Positions 19,774 through 29,117 of a stretch of DNA of 64,000 nucleotides are shown here, one piece after another. The DNA lies in NCBI RefSeq assembly GCF_002934455.1, contig NZ_PTIR01000014.1, forward strand, positions 1 through 64,000, written 5' to 3'. Below the pieces are notes generated by a model. The model was not told the DNA's origin and searched no databases. It saw only the letters and a list, made by a program, of their open reading frames with translations. Position numbers and translations under genes: made by a program. Numbering within the stretch: the first letter of the stretch is position 1; the number at the start of each line of letters is the position of its first letter. This DNA is from Trinickia symbiotica. Lineage in GTDB: Bacteria; Pseudomonadota; Gammaproteobacteria; Burkholderiales; Burkholderiaceae.

Positions 19774-20694
19774 CTACTGCTTTGGCTGCTCGCTTGCGGG
19801 ACGTTTCGTTCCTGTCAGGCAGACCCAGCCATCGAGTTCCCGCCAGACGCACATGGTAATCCACGGCGCATAGGCCGCCGCCACTTCGTCCGCTTGCCGA
19901 GCGAGCACGCCCGATAGCGCCAACCGCCCGCCCGGCTTCACCTTCGACGAGAGCATCGACGCCATGAGCTTCAGCGGATTCGACAGAATATTGGCAACGA
20001 CGGTGTCGAACTCGGTTGCGGGGCAGGCTTCCGGTAGCGCATAGGTGACGTCGGCGCGATTGCGGGCGCTGTTTTGGCGCGCCGATTCGACGGCCTGCGG
20101 ATCGATGTCGATGCCGAAGACGGGATCGGCGCCGCATTTCTTCGCGAGAATCGCGAGGATGCCCGATCCGCAGCCATAGTCGAGCACCGATTGCCCGGCC
20201 ACCACCGATTGCTCGAGCCATTCCATGCAGAGGCGCGTGGTCGGGTGACTGCCCGTGCCGAAGGCGAGACCGGGGTCGAGCTCCAGAACGAGGGCGTCGG
20301 GATCCGGCGCATCGTGCCAAGAGGGCACGACCCAGACTCGCTTACCGATTGCAATGGGTTCGAACTGCGACTGCGTGAGGCGCACCCAATCGGCGTCGGC
20401 CACTTCGCGCACCTGGAACGGCGGCACCGCGGCCAAGCCCACCGCATTGGCAGCGGCGGCGGCGAGCACGGCCGGATCGTGCTCCTCGGCGACGAGCGCC
20501 AGCACGCGCGAGTGCTGCCAGGCCGTCCGCTCGGGGACGAGACCCGGTTCGCCGAAAAGCGGCTGCTCGTCGGGCGTATCGGCGTCGGCATCCTCGACCG
20601 ACACCGACAGCGCACCCAGTTCGAGGAGCGCGTCGGAGAGTGCCTCGGCGCGGGCCCGATCGAGCTCGACGATCAGTTCCCGATAGCTACTCAT
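19774..20694 (-). CDS. prmA: ribosomal protein L11 methyltransferase
   Basis: SAM-dependent enzyme that trimethylates ribosomal protein L11. The 306-residue protein has the L11-binding N-terminal domain (about 1-95) and a Rossmann methyltransferase domain with motif [14 protein letters not shown] near 170, GIDIDPQAV near 193 and the post-I ANILSNPL near 235, characteristic of PrmA. The ATG at 20694 is favoured over a GTG just upstream. It is last of the aroQ-accB-accC-prmA run, 42 bp after accC. Confidence 0.96.
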   Translation of the reverse strand: MSSYRELIVELDRARAEALSDALLELGALSVSVEDADADTPDEQPLFGEPGLVPERTAWQHSRVLALVAEEHDPAVLAAAAANAVGLAAVPPFQVREVADADWVRLTQSQFEPIAIGKRVWVVPSWHDAPDPDALVLELDPGLAFGTGSHPTTRLCMEWLEQSVVAGQSVLDYGCGSGILAILAKKCGADPVFGIDIDPQAVESARQNSARNRADVTYALPEACPATEFDTVVANILSNPLKLMASMLSSKVKPGGRLALSGVLARQADEVAAAYAPWITMCVWRELDGWVCLTGTKRPASEQPKQ

Positions 20695-20736
20695 CACGGC
20701 TCCCGTTGAATGTGGGCGTGGGGAGGTATTCCACCA

Positions 20737-22104
20737 TCAGACTTCTTCCGGCGCCGCCTGTTGCTTCTCCGCGAGCCGGTTCTCGAGGTAGTGAATGCTC
20801 GTGCCGCCTTCCACGAAGCCGCCGTCGAGCATCAGCTCGCGGTGCAGCGGGATGTTCGTCTGAATGCCTTCGACGACCATCTCCGACAGCGCGATGCGCA
20901 TGCGGCGAATCGCCTGCTCGCGCGTCGTGCCGTACGCGATCAGCTTGCCGATCATCGAATCGTAGTTCGGCGGCACGAAATAGCCATTGTACGCGTGCGA
21001 ATCGACGCGGATGCCCGGGCCACCCGGCACATGCCACGAGGTGATGCGGCCCGGCGACGGCGTGAACTTGAACGGATCCTCCGCGTTGATCCGGCACTCG
21101 ATCGCATGACCGCGGAAGACGATATCGCGCTGCCGGAAGCCGATTTTCTCGCCCGCGGCAATGCGGATCTGCTCCTGCACGATATCGACGCCCGTGATCA
21201 GTTCGGTCACCGGATGCTCGACCTGCACGCGCGTGTTCATTTCGATGAAGTAGAACTCGCCGTTTTCATACAGGAACTCGAACGTTCCCGCGCCGAGATA
21301 GCCCATCTTCTTGCAGGCGTCGGCGCAGCGGTCGCCGATTCGATCGATGAGGCGGCGCGGGATGTTCGGCGCCGGCGCTTCCTCGATGATTTTCTGGTGG
21401 CGCCGCTGCATCGAGCAATCGCGCTCGCCGAGCCAGACGGCGTTCTTGAACGAATCGGCGAGAATCTGGATCTCGACATGGCGCGGGTTCTCGAGGAACT
21501 TCTCCATGTAGACCTGCGGATTGCCGAAGGCACGGCCCGCTTCCTCGCGCGTCGTATTGACGGCGTTCACGAGCGCCGCCTCCGTGTGCACGACGCGCAT
21601 GCCGCGCCCGCCGCCGCCGCCGGCCGCCTTGATGATGACGGGGTAGCCGATCGCGCGCGCGATCTTGATGATTTCTTTCGGATCCTCGGGCAGAGCGCCT
21701 TCCGAGCCGGGCACACAAGGCACGCCCGTCTTGATCATCGTCTGCTTGGCCGTGACCTTGTCGCCCATCATGCGAATCGTCTCCGGGCGCGGGCCGATGA
21801 ACGTGAAGCCCGATTGCTCGACGCGCTCGGCGAAATCGGCGTTTTCGGACAGAAAGCCGTAGCCCGGATGGATCGCTTCCGCGTCGGTGACTTCGGCCGC
21901 GCTGATGAGCGCCGGCATGTTCAGATAGCTCTGCGGCGATGGTGCCGGCCCGATGCAGACGGCCTCGTCGGCGAGCTTCACGTACTTCGCTTCCTTGTCG
22001 GCCACCGAATAGGCAACGACGGTCTTGATGCCGAGCTCGCGGCACGCGCGCTGAATGCGCAAGGCGATTTCGCCGCGATTGGCAATGAGTATTTTTTCAA
22101 ACAT
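20737..22104 (-). CDS. accC: acetyl-CoA carboxylase, biotin carboxylase subunit
   Basis: Carboxylates the biotin of AccB with bicarbonate and ATP, the first half-reaction of fatty acid synthesis. The 455-residue ATP-grasp enzyme has the glycine-rich ATP loop [12 protein letters not shown] near 160, the HVEIQ strand, [11 protein letters not shown], and the metal/active-site region [14 protein letters not shown] near 288. Canonical start [17 protein letters not shown]. Preceded by accB with a 123-bp gap. Confidence 0.98.
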   Translation of the reverse strand: MFEKILIANRGEIALRIQRACRELGIKTVVAYSVADKEAKYVKLADEAVCIGPAPSPQSYLNMPALISAAEVTDAEAIHPGYGFLSENADFAERVEQSGFTFIGPRPETIRMMGDKVTAKQTMIKTGVPCVPGSEGALPEDPKEIIKIARAIGYPVIIKAAGGGGGRGMRVVHTEAALVNAVNTTREEAGRAFGNPQVYMEKFLENPRHVEIQILADSFKNAVWLGERDCSMQRRHQKIIEEAPAPNIPRRLIDRIGDRCADACKKMGYLGAGTFEFLYENGEFYFIEMNTRVQVEHPVTELITGVDIVQEQIRIAAGEKIGFRQRDIVFRGHAIECRINAEDPFKFTPSPGRITSWHVPGGPGIRVDSHAYNGYFVPPNYDSMIGKLIAYGTTREQAIRRMRIALSEMVVEGIQTNIPLHRELMLDGGFVEGGTSIHYLENRLAEKQQAAPEEV

Positions 22105-22227
22105 GGCGATGATTCGTCTCTTCGTTGGGCGCCACGCGGCCCGCGCGGGATGCGGGCGGCAAGCGTTGCGGCGCGGGGCATTGAAGCCCGGTTGCCATAC
22201 GCGCCGAGCGCGAGGCTGGCTCGCGGA

Positions 22228-22701
22228 TCAGCCGATGACGAACAGGGGCTGTCCGAATTCGACGGCCTGCCCATTGTCGACGAGGATTTCCTTGACGACG
22301 CCTGCCTTGTCCGACTCGATCTCGTTCAGCAGCTTCATTGCCTCGATGATGCAAAGCGTCTGGCCTTCCTTGACGGCGTCGCCGACTTGCACGAACGGAT
22401 CGGCGCCGGGCGACGGCGCGCGATAGAAGGTTCCGACCATCGGCGAGGCGACGACGTGGCCTTGCGGAGCCGCCGGCGCGACCGGTGCCGGTTGCCCGGC
22501 GCCCGCTTCGGCAGGGGCGGATGCCCCGGCTGCGGGATGCGACCCCGACAGTTGAGGCGTGTAGGACGTGGACTGCTGTACGTAAACCGGCGGCGCATTC
22601 TTGACGATGCGGACTTTGCCCTCGCCCTCAGTGACTTCCAGCTCGGAGATGCCGGACTCGGAGACGAGGTCGATCAAAGTTTTCAGCTTACGTAGATCCA
22701 T
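22228..22701 (-). CDS. accB: acetyl-CoA carboxylase, biotin carboxyl carrier protein
   Basis: BCCP subunit carrying covalently bound biotin. At 157 residues it has an N-terminal domain (1-40), an Ala/Pro-rich swinging linker (about 50-80) and the C-terminal biotinyl domain with [11 protein letters not shown]; the biotinylated lysine is K123. The thumb loop characteristic of AccB ([12 protein letters not shown]) is present. It lies between aroQ and accC on the minus strand. Confidence 0.97.
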   Translation of the reverse strand: MDLRKLKTLIDLVSESGISELEVTEGEGKVRIVKNAPPVYVQQSTSYTPQLSGSHPAAGASAPAEAGAGQPAPVAPAAPQGHVVASPMVGTFYRAPSPGADPFVQVGDAVKEGQTLCIIEAMKLLNEIESDKAGVVKEILVDNGQAVEFGQPLFVIG

Positions 22702-22765
22702 AGGGAATCCCCTTCAATGCGTGAGGCGACGGCCGCAAGGCCCTTGCCGAATTGGTGTTGTTGGT

Positions 22766-23218
22766 TCAGCTGCGCGGTTCGGACGCGAGCCTGTCGAGCG
22801 CGAACTCGAGCGCGTAGAGATAGCCCTTCCAGCCGAGGCCGCAGATGACGCCTTCGGCCACGTCGGAAAGGTAGGAGTGGTGCCTGAACGGCTCGCGGCG
22901 GTGCACGTTCGAGAGGTGGATTTCGACGAACGGAATGTCGACGCCCTTGAGCGCGTCGCGAATCGCCACGCTCGTATGCGTGTAGGCCGCCGGATTGATT
23001 ACGATGAACGCGACGTTTTCCGCGCGCGCGGCATGAATGCGATCGACGAGCTGGCCTTCGTGGTTGCTCTGGAACGTCGCCACTTCCACTCCCGCCTGCT
23101 GCGCCCTGCGGCCAAGCGATTCGTCGATTTGCTGCAGCGTCACGTTCCCGTAAACACCAGGCTCGCGCGTGCCGAGCAGGTTCAAGTTGGGGCCGTGCAG
23201 TACGAGCAGTTTTGTCAT
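22766..23218 (-). CDS. aroQ: type II 3-dehydroquinate dehydratase
   Basis: Third step of the shikimate pathway: 3-dehydroquinate to 3-dehydroshikimate, with a dodecameric flavodoxin-like fold. The 150-residue protein has [17 protein letters not shown] with the flexible-loop Arg and the catalytic Tyr, [27 protein letters not shown], and [17 protein letters not shown]. First gene of the aroQ-accB-accC-prmA set, with a good promoter upstream. Confidence 0.98.
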   Translation of the reverse strand: MTKLLVLHGPNLNLLGTREPGVYGNVTLQQIDESLGRRAQQAGVEVATFQSNHEGQLVDRIHAARAENVAFIVINPAAYTHTSVAIRDALKGVDIPFVEIHLSNVHRREPFRHHSYLSDVAEGVICGLGWKGYLYALEFALDRLASEPRS

Positions 23219-23263
23219 GGTCGCTTGTGATTCTGTCGCTTCGGGTTGAGCGGAATTGCGCGC

Positions 23264-23293
23264 ACTTTAGCGCCGTTTAACGAAATTTGTCCA
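23264..23293 (-). promoter_or_regulatory. sigma-70 promoter for aroQ-accBC-prmA
   Basis: Minus-strand TGGACA (23288-23293, 5/6), 18-bp spacer and TAAAGT (23264-23269, 4/6). The predicted start near 23257 leaves a leader of about 39 nt before aroQ. Confidence 0.55.
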
Positions 23294-23410
23294 GCAGAGG
23301 ATGAAAAAACGACCGCCCACGTGCGTGCCTGCGGACCGGTTTCACCCACGGCATTCGCGAACCTCTCGCAACTTGATCTGATAATTGGCCCATCTTGCCC
23401 TAAGAGGCGC

Positions 23411-24013
23411 CTATATCGCCGACTTCGGTCCAATGGCGTCGAGTGTGTGCCGCAGATCCTCGGGTACGATTTCCCCTAATTTTGTCGACCGTACGGCGCC
23501 GTTCGCGTCAATTACCACGGTGAACGGGAGTGCACCCGCCGTATTGCCGAAACTGCGCGCGAGGTCCGCGCCGCCGAATCCGCTGATGAATATCGGGTAA
23601 TCGACGGGCACTTTGCGCAGGAACGACTCGACGTTCTGCTTCGAGTCGACGCCGATGCCGACAAACTGCACGCCCTTGCCCGCGTACTGGCGGGATAAAT
23701 CGGCGAGCGTCGGCATTTCGCGCACGCAAGGACCGCACCACGACGCCCAGAAGTTGACGACGAGAACGTGACCCTTGTAGGCGTCGAGCGCGCGGGGGTT
23801 GCCGGCGACATCGGTCAGCGGCGCCCGCCAGAGAGCCGCGACGGCGCCTGGCTGCGCCGGGGCAACGGCGGGCGTCGTCGCCGGTTCATCGGAGGCCGAC
23901 GAGGACGCGCTCGCGCTCGGCGCGCCGGCATGCAGCCAATACGCCGCGCCGGCGCCAAGCGCGAGAACGGCGACGGCGGCAATGGCCGAGGCAACGATCG
24001 AGGTCGGCTTCAT
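23411..24013 (-). CDS. TlpA-family thiol:disulfide oxidoreductase
   Basis: A 200-residue membrane-anchored thioredoxin-like protein. One N-terminal hydrophobic helix (about 5-28) acts as an uncleaved anchor or signal, then an Ala/Ser/Pro linker, then the thioredoxin domain with WCGPC (C93, C96) and the cis-Pro motif LPFTVVID. Such proteins act in the periplasm as reductants, often in cytochrome c maturation. A second ATG lies one codon upstream (24016). It begins about 13 bp after the gene at 24027-24680 and probably shares its transcript. Confidence 0.88.
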   Translation of the reverse strand: MKPTSIVASAIAAVAVLALGAGAAYWLHAGAPSASASSSASDEPATTPAVAPAQPGAVAALWRAPLTDVAGNPRALDAYKGHVLVVNFWASWCGPCVREMPTLADLSRQYAGKGVQFVGIGVDSKQNVESFLRKVPVDYPIFISGFGGADLARSFGNTAGALPFTVVIDANGAVRSTKLGEIVPEDLRHTLDAIGPKSAI

Positions 24014-24026
24014 CATGAGACGACTG

Positions 24027-24680
24027 TTAATTCGAGGGGGCGCGCACGTCGTCGGCATCGCCGACGGTGAGCAGCGCCTCGACGGTTTCGGTATTGGCGC
24101 GCTGCGTCCGGCCGCGCGCATCGGCACGAACGGCGCCGCGCAGGTCGTCGAGATCGTAAAGCGCGATATGCATACCGACCGGCTCCTCGTCGCGCGTCTC
24201 GCGCGATAGAAAACTGAGCGTTTCGACGGTGCCGCGGCCGCCGAAATGGCGCGTCTCGGACACGTCGTACTGCACGTTCGCGTTGAGCAGATAGATGGCG
24301 ACCTCCTTCGGGTTGTCGCAAAAGACCTGCAAGTGAATGTCCGAATGCTCGCCGGCCGTGCCGTTCAGCACGGCTCCCGTCAAATACGGGTTGAAGGCCG
24401 CGAGCCGCTTCATCCAGTCGAGCGCGATTTCACGCAAACGGCGCAGCACGGCCGGCTGGCTGTCCGCCTGAAAAAGCGATTGGTACTCGCGGATTTCTTC
24501 CTCGATCTGGTCGTTGTCGGGCAGCCATTCGCCCGCCACGCGGCCTTGCCCCACGACCTGCCGTGCTGCTTTGCGCTTGGCGCTCGAGTAATCGAGCCCT
24601 TCTTCCGCGATCAGCCGGGCCGCGGCGATCGCGATTTCCTCCCGCACACGCTGCGGGTCGACGTGATATCTGCGAACCAT
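24027..24680 (-). CDS. conserved protein with a degenerate nucleotidyltransferase-like motif
   Basis: A 217-residue protein of unknown function, diverging from mpl as in other Burkholderiaceae. The N-terminal 50 residues are helical and basic (RVREEIAIAAARLIAEEGLDYSSAKRKAARQV). Residues 106-120, NGTAGEHSDIHLQVF, resemble the polymerase-beta nucleotidyltransferase signature (GS-x-AxG-x-SD-x-D), but the second acidic residue is His, so catalysis is doubtful. No signal peptide or membrane helix. A -10-like TATGAT sits only 7 bp upstream of the ATG, suggesting a leaderless transcript. This is a description, not an assigned function. Confidence 0.7.
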   Translation of the reverse strand: MVRRYHVDPQRVREEIAIAAARLIAEEGLDYSSAKRKAARQVVGQGRVAGEWLPDNDQIEEEIREYQSLFQADSQPAVLRRLREIALDWMKRLAAFNPYLTGAVLNGTAGEHSDIHLQVFCDNPKEVAIYLLNANVQYDVSETRHFGGRGTVETLSFLSRETRDEEPVGMHIALYDLDDLRGAVRADARGRTQRANTETVEALLTVGDADDVRAPSN

Positions 24681-24686
24681 CCACCA

Positions 24687-24692
24687 ATCATA
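24687..24692 (-). promoter_or_regulatory. -10 element for the gene at 24027-24680
   Basis: Minus-strand TATGAT (5/6) in the only AT-rich patch before the gene. Transcription would begin at or within a base or two of the start codon. No good -35 is seen. Confidence 0.35.
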
Positions 24693-24734
24693 CTAGATCG
24701 GCGACACCGGGCCTCGCGAGCGGAGACCCTCGGT

Positions 24735-24740
24735 TACAAT
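24735..24740 (+). promoter_or_regulatory. -10 element for mpl within a dyad
   Basis: TACAAT (5/6) lies inside the inverted repeat CGGTT-N5-AACCG (24731-24745), 27 bp before the mpl ATG. There is no recognisable -35. The dyad may be an operator or chance. Confidence 0.4.
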
Positions 24741-24766
24741 AACCGCCTTTTCCGCAAGCAGCCCCT

Positions 24767-26239
24767 ATGCACATCCACATCCTCGGTATCTGCGGCACGT
24801 TCATGGGCGGTCTTGCTGTGCTCGCGCGCGAGGCAGGACATACGGTGACGGGTTGCGACGCCGGCGTTTATCCGCCGATGAGCACGCAACTCGAAGCGCA
24901 GGGCATAGCGCTGATCGAGGGCTATGGCGCAGAACAGATCGACGCGCTCACACCCGATCTCTTCGTGATCGGCAATGTCGTCACGCGCGGCAATCCGCTG
25001 ATGGAGGCGATCCTCGATCGCGGGCTGCCTTACGTGTCGGGCCCGCAGTGGCTCGGCGAGCACGTGCTCGCCGGCAAATGGGTGCTCGCGGTGGCCGGCA
25101 CGCACGGCAAGACGACGACGAGCTCGATGCTCGCCTGGCTGCTTGAGGATGCGGGACTCGACCCCGGTTTCCTGATCGGCGGGGTGCCGCTGAACTTCGG
25201 CATCTCGGCGAGGCTCACCGATTCGAGTTTCTTCGTGATCGAAGCCGACGAATACGACACCGCGTTCTTCGACAAGCGTTCGAAATTCGTCCACTACCGG
25301 CCGCGCACGGCGATCCTCAACAATCTCGAGTACGACCACGCCGACATTTTTCCCGACCTGGCCGCGATCGAGACGCAGTTTCATCATCTCGTGCGCACGG
25401 TGCCGCGCGTCGGGCGCCTCGTCGTCAACGGTCGGGAGGCGGCGCTCGAGCGTGTGCTCGCGCGCGGCGTCTGGAGCGAGGTCGAGCGCTTCGGCGTCGA
25501 CGGCGGTTGGCTCGCGGCGCCTGTCGCCGAGGGGCAGGCCGTGGACGAACAGTTCGCTCTTTACTGGCAGGGCGAGCGTGTCGGCGCGGTCGACTGGCAG
25601 GTGCAAGGCGAGCATAACCGCCTCAACGCACTGGCGGCGATCGCGGCGGCACGTCATGTCGGCGTGCCGGCCGCGCAGGCCGCGCGCTCGCTCACATCGT
25701 TTCGCAACGTCAAGCGGCGCATGGAAGTGCGCGGCAGCGTCGACGGGGTCACCGTCTATGACGACTTTGCCCACCATCCGACCGCCATCGAGACGACGAT
25801 CGCGGGCTTGCGGACACGCATCGGCGAGCACGCGCGCATCGTCGCCGTCCTCGAGCCGCGCTCGAACACGATGAAACTCGGCGTCATGAAGGCGCAGTTG
25901 CCGGCGAGCCTCGCGGATGCCGATCTGGTGTTCGGTTATGGCGCGCCAAGCGGGCGCGACGCGCTGGGCTGGAATCTCGGCGAGGCGCTCGCGCCGCTCG
26001 GTGCGAAGGCGCGGGCATTCGACGATCTCGGCGCACTCGTCGCGTCCGTCGTCGCGGCGGCGCGCGCCGGCGATCATCTGCTCGTGATGAGCAACGGCGG
26101 ATTCGGCGGCGTCCATCAGAAGTTGCTCGACGCGCTCGCGGCGCGCTCGGGAGCGGGCGCCGTTCCAGATGCCGCGGCAACAGGGAGCGCGGACGCCGGC
26201 GCGGCGTGCGCGGCCCCGGGCGAACGAGGCGTCGCGTGA
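24767..26239 (+). CDS. mpl: UDP-N-acetylmuramate:L-alanyl-gamma-D-glutamyl-meso-diaminopimelate ligase
   Basis: Murein peptide ligase of wall recycling; joins the recovered tripeptide to UDP-MurNAc. The 490-residue Mur-ligase protein has the N-terminal Rossmann domain (HILGICGTFMGGLAVLAREAGH), the ATP loop AGTHGKTTTSSMLAW near 109-123, the NNLEYDHADIF motif, and the C-terminal domain with DDFAHHPTAI. Its C-terminus is extended by about 30 Ala/Gly-rich residues. Works with AmpD, encoded at 9415. The stop overlaps the start of the next gene by 4 bp (GTGA). Confidence 0.97.
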   Translation: MHIHILGICGTFMGGLAVLAREAGHTVTGCDAGVYPPMSTQLEAQGIALIEGYGAEQIDALTPDLFVIGNVVTRGNPLMEAILDRGLPYVSGPQWLGEHVLAGKWVLAVAGTHGKTTTSSMLAWLLEDAGLDPGFLIGGVPLNFGISARLTDSSFFVIEADEYDTAFFDKRSKFVHYRPRTAILNNLEYDHADIFPDLAAIETQFHHLVRTVPRVGRLVVNGREAALERVLARGVWSEVERFGVDGGWLAAPVAEGQAVDEQFALYWQGERVGAVDWQVQGEHNRLNALAAIAAARHVGVPAAQAARSLTSFRNVKRRMEVRGSVDGVTVYDDFAHHPTAIETTIAGLRTRIGEHARIVAVLEPRSNTMKLGVMKAQLPASLADADLVFGYGAPSGRDALGWNLGEALAPLGAKARAFDDLGALVASVVAAARAGDHLLVMSNGGFGGVHQKLLDALAARSGAGAVPDAAATGSADAGAACAAPGERGVA

Positions 26240-26862
26240 TCGTCTATCTGCACGGTTTCCGCTCGTCGCCCAATTCGTTCAAGGCGCGGCTCGTCGCGGC
26301 GCGGCTGGCCGAGCTCGGTCTTGCGGACGCGCTCTGCTGTCCGACGCTGCCCGTGTCGCCGCTCGCGGCAATTGCGCTCGTCGAGGCTGAAGTGGAGGCC
26401 GCGCTGCGGGCGAACGCGCCTGCCCACGCGGCGGCGAACGGCGGCAAGGCGCGCGGCGTGACCGTGATCGGCAGCTCGCTCGGCGGTTATCTCGCCACTT
26501 ACCTCGCCGAAAAACACGGGTGGCGCGCGGTGTTGCTGAACCCGGCCGTGCTGCCGCAACGCGATCTTTCGGCTTATCTCGGCGAGCAGCCGCTTTGGCA
26601 CGGCGGCGGCAGCATCGTCGTGACGCCGCGCCATCTGGACGAGTTGCGGATGCTCGGCGTCGCGTCGGTGACGCGGCCCGAACGCTATTATCTGATCGCC
26701 TGCACCGGCGATGAGGTGCTCGACTATCGCGAAATGCTCGCGCACTACCCCGGTGTCAAGACGAAGCTGATCGACGGTGGCGATCATGCGATCAGCGACT
26801 TCGCCGAGCATGTCGACGACGTGCTCGCCTTTTGCGGCGTGAGATCGCCCGGGCGCGGCTGA
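26236..26862 (+). CDS. YqiA-like alpha/beta-hydrolase (esterase)
   Basis: A 208-residue protein beginning with GTG at 26236, overlapping the mpl stop (GTGA). It is a UPF0227/YqiA-type esterase: N-terminal MIVYLHGFRSSPNSFKA with the oxyanion strand, nucleophile elbow GSSLGGYLA near residue 79, an Asp in ACTGDEVLDYREM, and the terminal His in GGDHAISDF. Natural substrate unknown; E. coli YqiA hydrolyses short acyl esters. Probably in an operon with mpl. Confidence 0.87.
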   Translation: MIVYLHGFRSSPNSFKARLVAARLAELGLADALCCPTLPVSPLAAIALVEAEVEAALRANAPAHAAANGGKARGVTVIGSSLGGYLATYLAEKHGWRAVLLNPAVLPQRDLSAYLGEQPLWHGGGSIVVTPRHLDELRMLGVASVTRPERYYLIACTGDEVLDYREMLAHYPGVKTKLIDGGDHAISDFAEHVDDVLAFCGVRSPGRG

Positions 26863-26966
26863 TCTGCCGCGCGGCGCTTAGCGAATACCCGATCTCCATC
26901 GGGCGCACGGATTGCGCGACACACGTCCGGAGCGGCGGGCGACAAGCTTTCTAGCGGGAATATCGA

Positions 26967-29114
26967 GTGAACGTATTTTTTGAGGAATCGGGCAGTTTGA
27001 AGGCGGGCAACGTATTGTCGCGGCAAGGCGAAGCGTTGCAGGTGGAGCTGCCGGGCGGCCGGCGGGCGAAGGTCCGCTCGAAGGACGTCCTGATCGAATT
27101 CGGCGAGCCCGGCGCGGCTGACCTCATGCAGCGGGCCGAGGCGGCCGCGCACGATATCGACCTCGACTTTTTGTGGGAGTGCGCGCCGCAGGAAGAGTTC
27201 GCGTTCGGCTCGCTCGCCGATGAGTACTTCGGCGCGACGGCGGGGCCTGTAGAGCGCGCGGCGCTCGTCTTGCGCATGCAGGGCGCGCCCGTCTACTTCC
27301 GGCGCAAGGGCCGCGGCCAATATCAGCGTGCGCCCGAAGAGCAGCTCAAGATGGCGCTCGCGGCGCTCGAGCGCAAGCGTCAGCAGGCGCTCGTTCAGGC
27401 CGGCTACGAAGAGGAGCTGAAGGCGGGGCGGCTGCCCGACGCATTCAAGGGCAAGGCGCTCGCGTTGCTCACGAAGCCGGACAAGAACTCGATCGAATAC
27501 AAGGCGCTCGAAGCGGCCGCCGCCGCGCGCGGCGTGTCGCCGCCGCGGCTCATGCTCGACTGCGGCGGCATCCCCTCGGCGCGCGCGCTGCATGAAGCAC
27601 GCTTTTTATCCGAGTACTTCCCGCACGGCACAGCGTTTCCGAGCGTCATGCCGAACCCTTTGCCCGACGATTTGCCGAGCGCGCAGGTCGAAGCCTTCTC
27701 GATCGACGACATCACGACGACCGAGATCGACGACGCATTCTCGGTCGAGCTGCTCGCGGACTCGCGCGTGCGCGTCGGCGTGCACATCGCGGCGCCGGCG
27801 CTCGGCATCGAGCGCGGAGACGCCATCGATGCGATCGCGCGCGCGCGGCTGTCGACGGTCTACATGCCGGGCGACAAGATCACGATGCTGCCGGATGAAG
27901 TCGTCGAGGCGTTTACGTTGAAGGAGGGCGGCCTGCGGCCGGCGCTCTCGCTTTACATCATCGTCGACAGAGCGACGCAGGAGATCGTCGCGAGCGAAAC
28001 GCGCGCGGAACGCGTCTTCGTCAAGAACAATCTCCGTCACAACACGCTCGACGCCCTCGTGACGGAAGAGGCGCTCGCCGCCGGCACGGGCGAATACCCG
28101 CACAAGGAAGACATCGCGATACTGTGGCCGCTCGCGCGTGCGCTCTTCGAAAAGCGTCAGGCCGTGCGCGCGAGCTATGGCCTCAGGCGCGAGGTACCGG
28201 GCAACACGGACTTCAATTTCTACGTCGAAGGCGAGCATGTGACGATCACGCCGCGGCGGCGCGGCTCGCCGCTCGACCTGATCGTCGCCGAGCTGGCGAT
28301 TCTCGCGAACTCGACGTGGGGCGCATTGCTGCACGACCACGGCGTGCCGGGTGTCTACCGGACGCAGCGGACCTTCGCGGCCGCCGGGCCGAAGCGCACG
28401 CGAATGCAGACGACGGCCGCGCCCCACGAGGGGCTCGGCGTTGCGCAGTACGCCTGGAGCACGTCGCCGTTGCGCCGATACGTCGACCTCGTGAACCAGT
28501 GGCAACTGCTCGCCTGCGTGCAGCACGGCGTCGCGGCCAAGCTCGTGGCCCCGTTCAAGCCGAAAGACGCCGATCTTTTCGCTGTGGTGCAGGGCTTCGA
28601 CGATACGTACACCGCCTACGCCGACCACCAGCGGCGCATGGAGTACTTCTGGTGCCTGCGCTGGATCGCGCAGGAAGGCAAGAAGGAAGTCGTCGCCTCC
28701 GTCGTGAAAGGCGATCTCGTGCGGCTGGAAGACGTGCCGTTGTTGCTGCACGTGCCGGGCTTGGGCGTCCATGCGCGCGGCACGCGCCTGCTGCTCGAAG
28801 TGATGTCCGTCGATGAGCTGACGGTCGAAGCATCCGTGCGGCCGATTCGCGTGCTCGATGCGCCCGGGATGCCGGTCGGTTTGCCGGCTGAAGAGGAAGA
28901 CGAGGAAGTCGAGACGCTTGCCGAGGCCGCCGACGCCTCCGCCGAAAGCGAAGAAGAGGCGCGCGCCGAAACAAGCGGCGAGGCGGCCGCCGGTGATGGC
29001 GGCGATTCGCAATCGACCGGCGAAACTTCGAGGGGCGAAACTTCGAGCGGCGATGCGCCCTCCGGCGCGCCCCCGCTCGATGGAGCAAGCCGAGCCGCAC
29101 ATATTACGGACTGA
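26967..29114 (+). CDS. RNase II/R-family exoribonuclease (RNB domain protein)
   Basis: A 715-residue protein with a central RNB catalytic domain (about 235-540). The active-site strand is IDDITTTEIDDAFSVEL near 245-262, where the Asp cluster binds magnesium. The N-terminus (1-75) is a small beta region specific to this subfamily, and the C-terminus has an S1/OB-like part. The last 75 residues are an acidic, Ser/Gly-rich tail (EEEDEEVETLAEAADASAES...) absent from E. coli Rnb. GTG start at 26967 with GCGGGA upstream. aroE begins 3 bp after the stop. Confidence 0.88.
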   Translation: MNVFFEESGSLKAGNVLSRQGEALQVELPGGRRAKVRSKDVLIEFGEPGAADLMQRAEAAAHDIDLDFLWECAPQEEFAFGSLADEYFGATAGPVERAALVLRMQGAPVYFRRKGRGQYQRAPEEQLKMALAALERKRQQALVQAGYEEELKAGRLPDAFKGKALALLTKPDKNSIEYKALEAAAAARGVSPPRLMLDCGGIPSARALHEARFLSEYFPHGTAFPSVMPNPLPDDLPSAQVEAFSIDDITTTEIDDAFSVELLADSRVRVGVHIAAPALGIERGDAIDAIARARLSTVYMPGDKITMLPDEVVEAFTLKEGGLRPALSLYIIVDRATQEIVASETRAERVFVKNNLRHNTLDALVTEEALAAGTGEYPHKEDIAILWPLARALFEKRQAVRASYGLRREVPGNTDFNFYVEGEHVTITPRRRGSPLDLIVAELAILANSTWGALLHDHGVPGVYRTQRTFAAAGPKRTRMQTTAAPHEGLGVAQYAWSTSPLRRYVDLVNQWQLLACVQHGVAAKLVAPFKPKDADLFAVVQGFDDTYTAYADHQRRMEYFWCLRWIAQEGKKEVVASVVKGDLVRLEDVPLLLHVPGLGVHARGTRLLLEVMSVDELTVEASVRPIRVLDAPGMPVGLPAEEEDEEVETLAEAADASAESEEEARAETSGEAAAGDGGDSQSTGETSRGETSSGDAPSGAPPLDGASRAAHITD

Positions 29115-29117
29115 GCG

